NCBI GenBank assembly: GCA_921293015.1
Contig: OV121092.1
Location: forward strand, 5,400,001 to 5,464,000
Source of the DNA: Phorcus lineatus
Taxonomy: Eukaryota; Mollusca; Gastropoda; Trochida; Trochidae
Direction: 5' to 3'
DNA: 64,000 bases
The position numbers and the translations under genes were made by a program. This document shows positions 47,285 through 59,124 of this stretch, one piece after another; the stretch's first letter is position 1, and each line of letters opens with the position of its first letter. The notes under the pieces are model-generated. The model made no database searches, had not been told where the DNA came from, and saw only the letters and a list, made by a program, of their open reading frames with translations.

Positions 47285-47455
47285 GTAACTGTTCCGGAAA
47301 GGGATTCCCAACACATGCAGGTGTGATTTACCTGCGAGGATCAGAGTCTGCTTATTGCCTCCTGGTATAAACACACAATTTTACTGTACTTGGCGGAAGA
47401 TAACAGGAACTTGTGTGTCACATGAGTAGAAACATAAAACTTACTTAATTGCCAT
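47285..47455 (+). repeat. Module B, unit Y, with TATA-like box and hairpin
   Basis: It aligns with 32370-32525 at high similarity, including TATAAA (47366-47371) and the hairpin (47317-47322 with 47330-47335). The hairpin keeps its pairing by a compensatory change: the T-A pair at 32392/32410 in unit X is G-C here (47317/47335). The splice-donor-like GT of unit X is AT here. Confidence 0.65.
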
Positions 47456-47799
47456 TTGAGCACAGCTTGGAGGGTTTAATTAATTAAAAACTATAGCGTG
47501 AAATTAAGGGCAATTAAAGTCGTGTTTCATCATCAGTAGAACTAGATATGTTGCATGTAGAAAGCAGTTCAGTTGGTTAACATCCTGTTGATCTTGAACG
47601 ATCTGATTTATAATGACATAGCATAATCCCCTTTCAATGCCTTCATGATATTATGAATAGAATATACTTAGATAGTTTGTGTTGATCAGCAAGAATAAAC
47701 CATTCCTCTGTTCCAACTTTGAAACCCTCTTGGGTTTTCAACCTTTTTATATGAAGTGACCTTAATTTATCATCTCTCCTCATGAATGTTCTGCAGCCT

Positions 47800-48015
47800 A
47801 TTATGACATGTGTTTCAGCGTTATCTGAAGAGCCTGTGCCTCGACCTCTCTCTGTGAAATCCTTGGCATTCAGGTTGTTCCCAGGTCGAATTTCAGCTAA
47901 CATTTTCTTTGCAGTAAGGAATAATCGAATGACTCGAAACAAACGTTTTTGATGGCTCCTGATAAAGGAACTCAGGAATGTTTGTAGAGGAGACTGACTT
48001 ATGATTTTGTTGTAC
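47800..48015 (+). repeat. Module C, unit Y
   Basis: It aligns with 29063-29248 (W) and 32950-33110 (X). It contains an acceptor-like 'cattttctttgcag' (AG at 47913-47914) kept in all three units. The minus strand carries a 132-codon frame (47643-48041, includes FRVIRLFLTAKKML), a version of which is open over 60 codons in unit W (29058-29246) but not in unit X, so coding is not supported. Confidence 0.6.
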
Positions 48016-48834
48016 CTAAACCCAAGGCTGTTATGTTTCAATATATGAAGACAACGTAAAAAGATATTTCCAAAGCTGAGGCACTTATTAAAATATTTGA
48101 CAATTTCATATCTTTAAAGTTGAACGATTTGCATAAGAAATCCTGAACGTATAATATAATATATTTCATCTGGTGTGTTTCACATGGTGCCGTAAATTCC
48201 GACCGAAACAAGGAGAAACCTGTAGACTTGTGGCTACAAATGCAGGCATGATTGATCAATGTTTATCAAGAACGTTATCACAACCTTTTGATTAACAAAT
48301 GTGACTATTTTGCGCTGTTTAAGCAAAGGAAAGAGATAAAAACGTTATTTCAGGAGACTGACATTGACTGGAAATGACTACCTTCTTTGTGTGTTTTTTA
48401 ATCAAGCCAAACTGTTACAACATTAATTTTTCATTAATGTTTACTATTAAATGCAATTAAATATCATCAGATGTACTTTTATTTACCATTCTTCCCATAA
48501 CAACCTTATTATAATTCTACGATTGTTTGAATTCATAATATGATATGTAAAACATGCCTTCAATTGCGATGATGTTGAATTCAGTTGAGGTGCTTTTAAG
48601 ATAGACTTGCTTTTAAAGACATTAAACCTTAAGTAAGAGAAGACATTGGACATGTATTAGCGTGGCTTCAGCGGCAGGTTCGTCATATTTAGCAAAACGA
48701 AAGTAAATTTAATCAATGAAACTAAAACTCTGACACCTGATTTCTAATGACATTCGTTTCTTAATGTCCTTCAAATTTCTCTCTAATTTTGTTCAGTGCT
48801 TCCATGAAAGCTTAGCAGGCTTCTTCTTGCATGC

Positions 48835-49070
48835 ATTATGTTTAAACAATTTTATTGCATAACTTTGAGTGTCGTTAACATCGCTCTTAGTAATTCTGTT
48901 TGTTAGTCATCGAATGAAATGAGTAAGAATGTGAAACAATTGCTATTGATGTGATCGCACTAGTGTACAAGAGGAAATGTCTATGCTGAGAGTAAATGCC
49001 TTTCAGACACTTTAACGAGAAGCATGTGTACTCCGCTGAAGGATGTACAGGTGTTCTTTGCTCAAGGATA
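48835..49070 (+). repeat. Module D, unit Y
   Basis: It aligns with 33350-33600: 'atgtttaaacaatttta', 'gtcgttaacatcgctcttag', 'taattctgtttgttag', 'tatgctgagagtaaatgcc', 'gagaagcatgtg', 'gctgaaggatgtacaggtgt'. The 187-bp MITE that follows module D in unit X is absent. Confidence 0.65.
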
Positions 49071-49919
49071 TGTCTCGATACACGATCTTCACGTGTTTCG
49101 TTATGTTTTCAATGGAACTATCCTGTAACAGATATTGAACATTTTATTCAAAGTCTAAAATAATATTTTACTTCCACTGATATAAATAACAGAAAAAGGC
49201 AATTCACGTACTTTGTTTAAAACTGTTTCATATCAATTATTTTCCTTTAGATATTATTTTATACAGAGACAGAAAAACATAAATTGTACGGCTCGTGGTT
49301 AATTTATTTTGTTGTTTATTTCAGATAATATAAGAATTTAAAATATTTGATATTAATGAAAAACAGGCTTTGGTGTTTGAATCAAAGATACACTAAAATA
49401 TGATCATCTTACATTGATGTATAGGTCGAGAAAACTTTCCTTGTGCAAATATTGTGTATTTCTATCATTTAGTGATCTGAAATCTCCCAGTTTTATTATC
49501 AGCTTAAATCCCATTGGTCAAACCAAAATATTCAAATTATATGAAAGTGTTGTCCAAAATTGTTGTGTCGAGTTATAATCTGTAATAAATTGTTTCAGAA
49601 TGATCATTTTCATCTTAAATTCTAGTGGTCAAAATATATTACTCCTTTTGTTCCATTTGCTAGGTTCATGGTCAATGTCCAGTCATAATGTTAGGAAACT
49701 TTAACGTACTTTTCCGTTTAAATGTAAATATGAGTTCATATTAATTGTTTCCGAATCTGTCTACAAGTTTATACTTAGGCATAACATTTGTCAAACAAAC
49801 TGAAACAAAGCAAAAAGTTTAAATTTTTACTGCATCTAAAAGTTTTTTTTTATGATAGGATATGTTTATCTAAACAGTGTTCATTGTATCTATTCCAAAC
49901 TTGCAACTGAGAGTTGCAT

Positions 49920-50650
49920 ACTTTTTGTGTATCTACGCCCACTTCACCATTCAAGGGCCAAGTGAACCAGAACCCATTTGACAGTATGTAAACAAGGAAA
50001 GTTATTTAGGGTATGAAAGATCCCGAGCTGAAGATTATTTTGTAAATACCAACAGTCAAGAAAATAATCTACGATTCAGCAGCCTGCTGTTATAGTAGGT
50101 AAAGGGCCGATGGACAAAGCTAACCATCAATTGGTATACCTTATAAAAATATATCTGGAATTAACTATAACAAACATTTAATATTCAAGGACAATTTAGT
50201 CTGTTACTTTTGTAAATCAATTCAAATTTTGCTAACGTTTCCTCCGTATGCCATAATAACCATCAATAGTCTACACTAGTCTGTACATAGTAACCATTAT
50301 AATTAACTGAAGAGTGTTTAACGGTTTTGCACCGTTGTTGATAATTTTGGCCAATAGTTACTTCATGAATTATCAAGGTCAAAAAGGTAACTCTGTTGAA
50401 CAGCTGTCAATTTGATATTTCAGGGCATCGACTTCAAGAATTGACTAAAAGAAGTGTTCACTCTGTAATGAGTAATCCATCTGCTGTTGTTGAGTTAAGG
50501 AAATAATGCAAAGTTAAGGCTATTTCTTTTCACTTGAAGCCTTTTCGTGAATCAATGCAATGAACGTCCTTCAAAACTGTTAGGCTGGCTATAATCATGT
50601 GAAACGGTTGGCTAGCACATAAAATCTAGGTTGTCAACTTCAGATGTTCC
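49920..50650 (+). repeat. Modules E and F, unit Y
   Basis: It aligns with 39595-40250 in unit V over most of its length, with 'gttgaacagctgtcaat', 'atttcaggg.catcgactt', 'cacttgaagccttttcgtga' and 'aaatctaggttgtcaactt' as anchors. Confidence 0.65.
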
Positions 50651-50948
50651 AATTCCTCTTACATAGATGAGCTTTTATTGACATATGCTCCTTTGCATTC
50701 CTCAGATATTTGCTATCTGATGAAATTTGCAATTCACAACATCTTTAATGTTTTACAAATGTTACAATATTTTTGCTGCCCTCTCCAGTACTACGTGAAA
50801 TAGGATATTTGTGGCTTCAACATTGCACTAATTCCGCTAAGTGTACATGGTTAGAACCTAAAGGTCATATGATTGATTATTGAAAAACCTAACAGTCTGT
50901 AATTGCATGACACCAATAAAGCTTGGAATGATAATAATGCAAGTAGTA

Positions 50949-52010
50949 GGGCAAACTGACCGAGGTTCGGACACCACCCGAGGTCGCCCGAACTTCGGAC
51001 ACTTTTGACTAGGAGCTGACGCAATAATAAGTGCATTGTCGGCAATAAACTTGTTTTGAAATATGAATTTCAAGTATGTCAATTTATTCCTTTCATTAAA
51101 TAAACAATTGATCGTAGGTAGTATATCTAATCGACATTTTGCTATGATGTACAAAAAATAGATCCATGTAAGAAATTGGCAAAATATTTGTTTCAACGTA
51201 AATGTTGACTATCAGGTTAGGACATATAGGAAGCTCCAAAACATTTTAAACTGTATTCATAAACAATGAGAAACAACCAAAGAGTTACATTGTACTGATG
51301 TTGGTAAATATAAAGGGGATATGTAAGTGAATGTAGAGATATTGATAATATGTCAAAATGACCTTGCTTCGGACAGTTTTGACCATGGTTCGGACACTTT
51401 TTATATTTCCTTTATACTGACTTGTAATGCTGTAATTCAACCAACAAAAGTTCTGGAAACATGCAATAACATACGACTAACATATTTCACAAAGTTATTA
51501 ATTTTCAAAACATACGGTTTAGCGAGTACGGCGTTATTGTGTCTAACGCCTACGAAATTGATTGTGACGTCATAATTTTTTAACGACGCATGCGGCAGTT
51601 TTGGGAGAATTTAACATCGGAAAGCATGCTCTGTACAGATGACAAATTAATTCATCTTTCCGAAAAACCTTGATATTATTGTACATGAACTACTCACTGC
51701 GTGTTTAGGAATGTCTGAGATCATTTTGATAAATATCTAAAGCTAAGGGTGCATGCGAGAATATTATGTGCAACTGTCTGAAGGTAGGTCAGAACTGTCC
51801 GAACCTCGGGCGATTTCATATAGGCAATAAAAACCGTTCTTTTCGGTAAATTTACGAACAATTCTGCATTTTATATGGAGATCCAAAATAAATATTTACT
51901 TTTTTGATAATTTAGTTTGCTCATCTTTACATTATTAAAATAATATTTTATAATGCAGAGTTTCAAAATATTTGAATCGATACAGTGTCCGAACCTCGGT
52001 CAGTTTGCCC
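50949..52010. mobile_element. Non-autonomous DNA transposon, 1,062 bp, 26-bp perfect TIRs, TA flanks
   Basis: The ends 50949-50974 and 51985-52010 are perfect inverted repeats beginning GGGCAAACTGACCGAGG. TA lies just outside both ends (50947-50948 and 52011-52012), consistent with a TA target duplication. The motif TTCGGACA is repeated six times: direct at 50966, 50994, 51368 and 51389, and inverted at 51796 and 51986, including second inverted-repeat pairs just inside the ends. These look like transposase-binding repeats. No transposase is encoded. An 82-codon plus frame (51327-51575) has no known domain. The surrounding DNA is module G of unit Y, and unit V has the uninterrupted site at about 40514. 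Superfamily is uncertain. Confidence 0.9.
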
Positions 52011-52012
52011 TA

Positions 52013-52500
52013 CGTGTGCTCACATCAGGGTGATGTTTTCAGTTGGGTCATGAGCATACCACCAACAGTGATAAGTACAGCTATATGAATATCTTCATCA
52101 TCATAATTATTTGTCGCTGCACCATTCACAACACAGCTGGGCATATGAATAGTACGCCAAGGACGTTGTAAGGTTTATGGTGAATGTGTAAGAGTTAAGG
52201 TGAAAGTGACGTGTGTGTATATATGGCTAGAAAGCTAGCTTCGATAAGTTACGTCTGTCTTGACATACAGAACCATAATGCTAATAGTCCCTAATAATAG
52301 TAAGAAATGATAAAAGGTACAAGATATTCTTAGAATATATTTTCTACCGTCTCTATTCATCGTTCGTACATATACTTGTTTTAGGTTTGGATAGGCCAGG
52401 GTCAATGCATACAAACAGAAAACCGTGTATTTTATTATACACATGAATCTTAGTCATTAGCCTAATAGATTATATCGGAGAAATATCGTTACGTTTATGA
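52013..52500 (+). repeat. Modules G (right part) and H, unit Y
   Basis: It continues the alignment to 40515-40950 after the transposon: 'catgagcataccaccaaca', 'gataagtaca', 'cacagctgggcatat', 'ggtgaatgtg', 'aaagtgacgtg', 'acaaacagaaaaccgtgtat'. The left part of module G is at 50815-50946. Confidence 0.65.
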
Positions 52501-55075
52501 TCTTCATTATAAACCATTTGTCACTAGGTTTGAGTTCTTGTTTATTGTACACCAGAAATTGGTGTAGGTGTTCCGCAAAATCACCACTTATAATGTACTT
52601 GTTTGTCTATACAGGACCAAGTACCTTTTCTGGGACATAATCGAGTCCTCATTATTGTGTCTGATAACGGCGATGTCTATGTTTACAATGCTGTATTTGC
52701 ACACATAGATATTAACCAGAGCTGTTTACTGGTTTACAATCTGAAAAACTACTTGTTGATGGTTACTGGTGGTTACATCGCGAATCGCCTCGAACAATCA
52801 CTTCAAGGGCACTGTAATTGGTTGTAATGTGTGTTTATTAGTTCACGAATTACCATGAATATGTACCTACAATGTTTGTCAATTGTATTTGTGTTCGATG
52901 AGCACCAGTGTATAAACAGTACTATCCGACTATACAGACACTATCCAGACATTATTACCACGTCTTGTGTCTTAGACAGTGAGATAGAAATGACCATTAG
53001 GACATAACGAGTAGAAGATACTGAAAAAACACTGTTGTCTTGCCTCAGTTCATGAGTCACCAGTATTTTTATCTTATTCCAAGCAAACGTGCTTAATGTG
53101 CTAAAATAACGAGTTTATTGACATTTTAAGGCATCTTTGAAGCCATAGTCAACACGTATTTTAATCGAATGAAAACATAAGGGTTTTTACATACGTGTTT
53201 GAAATGCCATTACATGTTGGCACTCCCTTCATATGCAACAATTGTAAGCAAAAGTAAACGAGCTGTATTTGATATTATGATAATGATTTCATACATTTAA
53301 AAAGGTTAGTTTGCCTAAGATGTAGCAAAGTTAAAACACATTTTTTAAACAATTTTCAAAATGATTCATGGAATATCTTGGTAACACTAGATTGAAAAAC
53401 ATTCACAGTGCCGTCCTCATCGTGGGATTTATCTCAGTCGTTGAATGGAATTTAGTACATTTTGTACATTAATTTGTAAATCTACGAATGACCAATATGT
53501 CATGTATTATTAGCTTAACACAAATTCCGGAAAATTTTATTTGATTTTGACGTTTCAATTAAATGAATTTGGATCACATCGACATTTACCTGGTTTTTTT
53601 CTGATGTAATTACGCTTGTATAGTGTTAGCTTTCAGACTTATTGGAGGAATTGACGCTTTTAGACATTGTTGGGAAAACTAGTAAATGACACTGAAAGTG
53701 AACACATTTCTTTGTGTTGAATGAATCTTACACGTAGCTCACATAACCAACATACTATTGTGAATATCCGACGGTTGTTGACTTTGCATATTGTCTATAG
53801 GAAATAGAATGGTCTCACACTAAGGAAAACAAATGCTACATCTCTGTACCATCTCTTGGCAATATTTTAATCTATTTGAGTGTCTCCCAGATGTAAATGT
53901 ACAAAGTTCCATTTAGCTATGAAAATTCATTTTCCTTCCTCAATGGATTTAAAGATGTTTATACTAAAATAGCCGCATGGGTTTTTCCTGACATCTTTAC
54001 TACGACTTCAGATAATTTGTCTTTGTAATTAAATGTTTTACCCCCTGAAGAAAGTGTATTTTCAAAATGACAATAGTTTGACTAATCAATATTTCAAAAA
54101 CTCGTCACCAAGCCTTTACAGAAATTTCGATTATTTGTGTTACTGATGCATTATACTTGAAAGCTGCCAGTTAAAGGATGTTCTGTTATTTTGAGTTCAC
54201 AACAACTGTTGTTATTGTTGTTTTCCTCCAATCAATCTCAGGACCCTCAACATCTAATTTAGGTGCCAGCACGCAAGCACATTATGTCGCGTCGTATCAA
54301 TGTTATTGAGCAGAGTTACAGAATGACTTTCTGTTGTTAATACACGAATATACCAATTTACAAGGAGCACAGCACGATCTTCCTCCGGCAGACTATCAAT
54401 GACATGTTAATGACTTCCATGCGGTGTAGCGTCCTCACATAAGGTCAATATTGCGTATATATTTCCAAATCGAAGTACAGTGACATATTTCAAATGAATG
54501 CTTATGCCAAGTAAGACATGATATAGCTAGTTCAACAATTAACATAAACATGTATTAATTTCTTAATTGATTTTATCCTATTTCACATACTCATATCTAG
54601 TATATTCTATTTCAAAGGAAACATTTGTTTCTGTGTGTAAAAAGTGCCTATGCTACTAGGTGCAATCGGCTTTTTGAATTCAAATTATTTTCTCTTCTAA
54701 GTGGCATAAACCAGTACTATCAGCCCATAGATTATAAGTTAAATGGAGAGTAATGTCGGGGTACGTCGAGGGACATTCCTGTTTATACGTGTAGTTAATA
54801 ATGATAATCTTAAACTTTATTTCAAACATATGTGAGTGTAACAATTTGGTCGCTCAAGATTTTACAAAGATTTTCCTTGATAAAGGATAGCGAGCATTTA
54901 CTAAAAAAGAAACACATTGTGAAATTTAGCCAATAATTGATGAAAATTGGAATGTAAAGCTAAGGCTCAGACTATCTGATAATTTCAATCGCTAATTTAT
55001 GTTCATTTTCTGTTAAACCATTATTAAAATATATTTTTTCTGTTCATAAATTAGTGAAAGTACAGCAATTTAGTT
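52500..55075. other. AT-rich stretch with no supported gene
   Basis: Beyond unit Y I could not extend the duplication. A 74-codon plus frame (52603-52827) has fairly coding-like composition (begins MSIQDQVPFLGHNRVL) but no recognised family and no convincing splice signals. Confidence 0.4.
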
Positions 55076-55080
55076 TTTAC

Positions 55081-55156
55081 GTTACGCCAAGGTGGTTGGG
55101 CGAAAGTCGACAGGGCTACACATGTCAAGGAACCCTTGGTTCTTTGTTCAAGCCCC
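55081..55156 (+). mobile_element. tRNA-like remnant, possible SINE head
   Basis: A string with A-box-like 'cgccaaggtggttgggcg' and, 55 bases later, B-box-like 'tgttcaagcccc' has the length of a tRNA (about 75 bases). In between lies 'caaggaacc ctt ggttctttg', a self-complementary arm in the place of the variable loop. The stems do not close as a full cloverleaf, so it is a decayed tRNA-derived SINE or pseudogene rather than an active tRNA gene. Confidence 0.35.
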
Positions 55157-55159
55157 AAA

Positions 55160-57500
55160 TTGTTTATATCGCATTAATCAGAGGTTATCTTTGATGTCGA
55201 GAGACACTGCGTGAGCTGTACGAGTCTCATTTACCAAACTTTATCAATGGTGTCATTTGATCAATGAGTACCGATTGAAGTATCATTTCAAAGTAAATCG
55301 TTATTTTTCAGAGGTTTATATTAAACAACAAGAATGACAGTTAAGAGTGGATAGCGTTTGATAGTTTATTTAACTAGTAGCCATTTTTAATTATTTGACA
55401 TGTAGTTTCTGTTTCTACGCATATACAAATATCATGTAACAGGTAGTTATCAGTTATGTCGGAAGGAGGATGTGAGACGTTTTTAATTCATACATGGCAT
55501 TTAGTTTCGTATCAATGCTGAACAATATGTCATGAAATCACGAAATTGCCATTAGACAGCGGGCGTAAGTTACTAATGGCTTTCGAACCCAATGTGAAAC
55601 TTGGTTTACTCCTGAACTCATATTATTTAATTAAATGTCATTTCTAGGCATATCTGTTGACCTCTTCTTTGGTCAAAACTAGAAGTGAATATTGTTTACA
55701 GATTCGTATAACCTTGTTATCATATTCTCTAAACAGCATACAACTTTCAATCCGAAAAAAATTCACACACAGAGGTTTTAAAATGCAAAGTAGAAGCCTC
55801 AAAAACGTTTTCAGTACTGATGTAAGCGGATATAAATAGAACTGGGGTAAGAATTGGGAACTCTTTATGAGGTTGAACCACGTAGAGAAATTTTGCATAA
55901 GATGAACATAGATTGAAGGTTAGGACAGAAAGACACAGTTCTTAAAGCTGCGAAAATAATCTATAATTCTCAACAGTCTCTTTATCACATTCACAAGTCA
56001 AATTTAGAATAGTAAAATAGGAAAACAATTTCGATGGTTACATTGTAAAATGCCAACTGAATGAGATGATTCAAATAAAAAACACTTCCCAGTGAGAAGT
56101 ACGGGTACACCGTATGAAGTGAGCCGCCATGCTTTTCTAGAATCCGAATCGTGCGACCTTTTTAAGCTGATGGCTGATTGCCTTCTTTACAGCTTTAATT
56201 TTCTGTAAATTCATTGCTTCTATGTTTTAAACTATTTCGACAAACACTCTTACTGATATCTTCACAAGCATTTTTGTAATATTGCTGTTAATGTTAAAAA
56301 AGTGAACGATGGGGTACTTTTAGCAAAAAAACAATTCTTAAAAAACATTTAGTCATTCAGTTTGTGGCTATGAAGTATACACATGTTTGTTTTTGATTTT
56401 TCAATTGTCAGCGTTTTGTGTGTCTGGCATAAACTTCTGAATCGTAATAAGAAAATTGGTTTCAACCGTTGTTAAAGGTTGGAATCGCATTGAGCATTTC
56501 CTCAAAAGATGATGGGCTTATTGCATGGTGCTCTGGTCAACATCCTTCGTACAACATTCGGCGTCTATGAACTTTCCACATATCTTCTGAGAACTGCTAT
56601 TGTTATGGGGATCAATGTTTGTTCTTACTTCTAATCGCACTTCTTTTAAAATCAATGTAAAAATCAACCATGAAATAATCAAAATGCAACCAATTAGGAT
56701 GTTATGTTATATACAGCACCGTATGTTGCATATATAAGCTTAAAGATATTAATAATAATGAACAAAATGTAAGTAATTAACATACAGCTCAAATAACCCT
56801 GCTCTCCCCTATTTATCAGTCGAAGCATATCTAGAGCGTGAACGTGTATATGTTAATATGACCACTTACAATCATATCTCTAAACTTTATATTCACGCAA
56901 ATAACATAAACGAATCTTGAATTTAAAATACTCTTAAGCGTCAATAAGTTGGAATTTAGCATGTTTTCACATTAGTATAAAAGGTAAACCGTACACAGTG
57001 GGACACACATAGAAACCATATAAGCTGACGTGTAAGAGCGTGACTGTTTCTCCTTTGTAACGGTTTAAAAGACTTGATGCGATGTTCGTGTACCGGCTCT
57101 AGAAATGTTATTATAACCCCTTGCGTACAGTACACAAACTCTCGACTTGGATCTGTTCTTGACAAGACCAGGTGGTAACTTCATAAACACCCACTGACCT
57201 GAATAACCTGCTGTAATAAGTCCAGTTTCCAATGTAAATATCCTTGTACTGTACGAGTAAAGTAAATGGGAAGCAGTTTTGAGAAAGACTGAAATGTTGT
57301 CAGGTGGAAAGCTAAATGCAGACTCAAGAATATAGCATTTGAAGCAGACTTTCTGCTCCATATCCTCTTGGTAATTCCACAAACACCAAAACCTCGTCTT
57401 ACAGTTCTCATCGGATAATAAAAGGAGGGAAAGTTTCCTTAGATTGCAATAAACTGCACACATTGCATTTACAGCATCAACATCCCTAACATCCCGCCAA
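55160..57500. other. No supported gene; one long minus frame
   Basis: The longest frame of the window (minus, 57065-57571, 168 codons) lies here. Its first 20 or so codons are SINE-tail sequence, and its cysteine- and serine-rich remainder matches no family I know. The patch 56460-56640 is GC-richer and may be another old interspersed repeat. Confidence 0.4.
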
Positions 57501-57503
57501 TCG

Positions 57504-57622
57504 TTGCAGGTTTCACCGCAATGCATAGCCACATTGGTGTTGCGGGCTTTATACAATAATACTAGCAGCAACAGTAGTGGAATAATCTTGAAAGCAGCGT
57601 TTAACCCAATATCACCTCACCC
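57504..57622 (+). mobile_element. SINE tail fragment
   Basis: 'gcaggtttcaccgcaatgca', 'tagccacattgg', 'acaataatact' and an end 'ttaaccc.aatatcacctcac'. It matches the second half of the SINE at 58129-58412 and the fragment at 61611. No head. Confidence 0.65.
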
Positions 57623-57659
57623 ACTTACCTTAAGGAAATTGAACTCTTTGTGTTGTATT

Positions 57660-58125
57660 ATAGGCACACGTGCAGTTTGTTTATTGTGAGAACACCCCAA
57701 ATCCTCAAATAGATCGCAACACGTGCAGTTCGGGAAAATTTACAACATGCCACGTAATCCAGCTTGAAGCACCTGATATAACTTCTTAAGTACCGTGAAC
57801 TTTCATACCATGAATGGCGCAAGGGAGAAGATTAACGACCACAACTAATACCATAACAATCAAACATGTGCATGAACATAAGTTTCTTGACTATAAACCT
57901 TATAAATCTTGAAGGCCTCTTGGTATTTTCAAGTTTAAACTTCAACAAGATAAGTCGTGATTGCATATTTATACCAGTTCCTGACAATATTGAATTGTGT
58001 GTACGACTATACATTGTATGATGATACATGAGAGATGACTTTGTGCCAAAATGGCGACTTGTCGAATTCGAATGTATTAGTACTTTGTATCTAAATGTAA
58101 CCATCGTTCTGATTTCTAAAAACTG
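57660..58125. other. Stretch between SINE copies, no gene seen
   Basis: Nothing recognised. A minus frame (57832-58104) matches nothing. Confidence 0.4.
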
Positions 58126-58128
58126 TAG

Positions 58129-58412
58129 GAGCGGGGTATCGCTGTGGATCGAGCGTTCGGCTTTGGATCATGAGGTCTATGGTTCGAATCCCGCCAGAGA
58201 CTCGGCCACCTTATCTGCAGTAGAGACCTCTTCAACACGCAGTAAGGTTTGGGTGCAACGCTACACTGATGTTCGGTGCAGTATCACCAATGGTTCGCTA
58301 CTTCCACCCGAAGGCCGCAGGTTTCACCGTTATGCAAAGCCACAATGGTTTAATGGGTTTTCTCCCTACAATAATACTCTCACTTCCTCTCACCTCACCT
58401 CCTCTCGAAGCA
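58129..58412 (+). mobile_element. tRNA-headed SINE, nearly complete
   Basis: It begins gagcggggtatcgctgtgga. A tRNA-like head (58129-58195) has an A-box-like 'gctgtggatcgagcg' and a perfect B-box GGTTCGAATCC at 58181-58191, as in tRNA-Arg-type SINE heads. The body follows with 'cacgcagtaaggtttgggtg', 'caatggttcgct', 'cgcaggtttcaccg' and 'aaagccacaatgg', then a CT/CA-rich tail 'cctctcacctcacctcctc' and a short TA run. The body is shared with fragments at 4618, 57504 and 61611. It is transcribed by RNA polymerase III if active and uses a LINE in trans. No clear target duplication was seen. Confidence 0.8.
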
Positions 58413-59063
58413 ATAGTATATATATATATTCAATTCAACGCTTCGATTAGTTTATGATACATGACATTCATATTATGTCATTGTTATAAGAACATTTTGA
58501 GAAAAGAAGATGCGTTGAGGCATCAGACAGTTAATATAAACTTTTATTTGTTTTAAATGTCTACAAAGAGTAACCTTTTGCTGTCTGGAGGGTAAGTGCC
58601 TTGAAGGATGAGCATCTTAAATAGGTTCTCAAAAATGCGTTAGAGAATGTCCCTTTGGTCATTTATTTAGTTATGTCAACATAATTCAATTTGTATTTTG
58701 TGCTTTTCTCACTTTTTATCCAGCAATAGCATTAACTATTTCCTTTTTCTTTAATCAATTTACTGGGAATTAAAAATCTGTACCCTAGGGTTTTAAAGAA
58801 GTTCGCAATAGTTATATCGTATTTTCTTCTTTCTTTACAGATGCATCTTACAGAAAAGTTTGGGAGTCACGTGAATACCCGTTTATTTCTTATTGCAAGG
58901 TCTGTTAAAATTGTCTTCTTTGGATTTCTTATTCAGTTAACATTGTGCCTCACACACCATTTACAGAAGAGCGAGTTTCATGGTCATCATTGTGAAAAGT
59001 TCAATTATAAACTTGCCAGCATAATAGTATGAGTGATCAGTCTGCTCACAATATACGAATATA

Positions 59064-59065
<2 letters not shown>

Positions 59066-59119
<54 letters not shown>
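59066..59119. repeat. (ATT)18 microsatellite
   Basis: Fifty-four bases of uninterrupted ATT. Confidence 0.95.
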
Positions 59120-59124
59120 TTCAC

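Noticed and set aside
47643-48041. 132-codon minus frame with a partly similar frame at 29058-29246
   Set aside because: The similarity follows from the duplicated non-coding module C; the frame is broken in unit X and substitutions show no bias by codon position that I can see.
57065-57571. 168-codon minus-strand frame, the longest in the window
   Set aside because: Its N-terminal part is SINE-tail sequence and the rest shows no domain; the length is compatible with chance in 64 kb.
58129-58195. tRNA gene
   Set aside because: The B-box is perfect but the acceptor and anticodon stems do not close and the sequence continues into a SINE body, so it is a SINE head.
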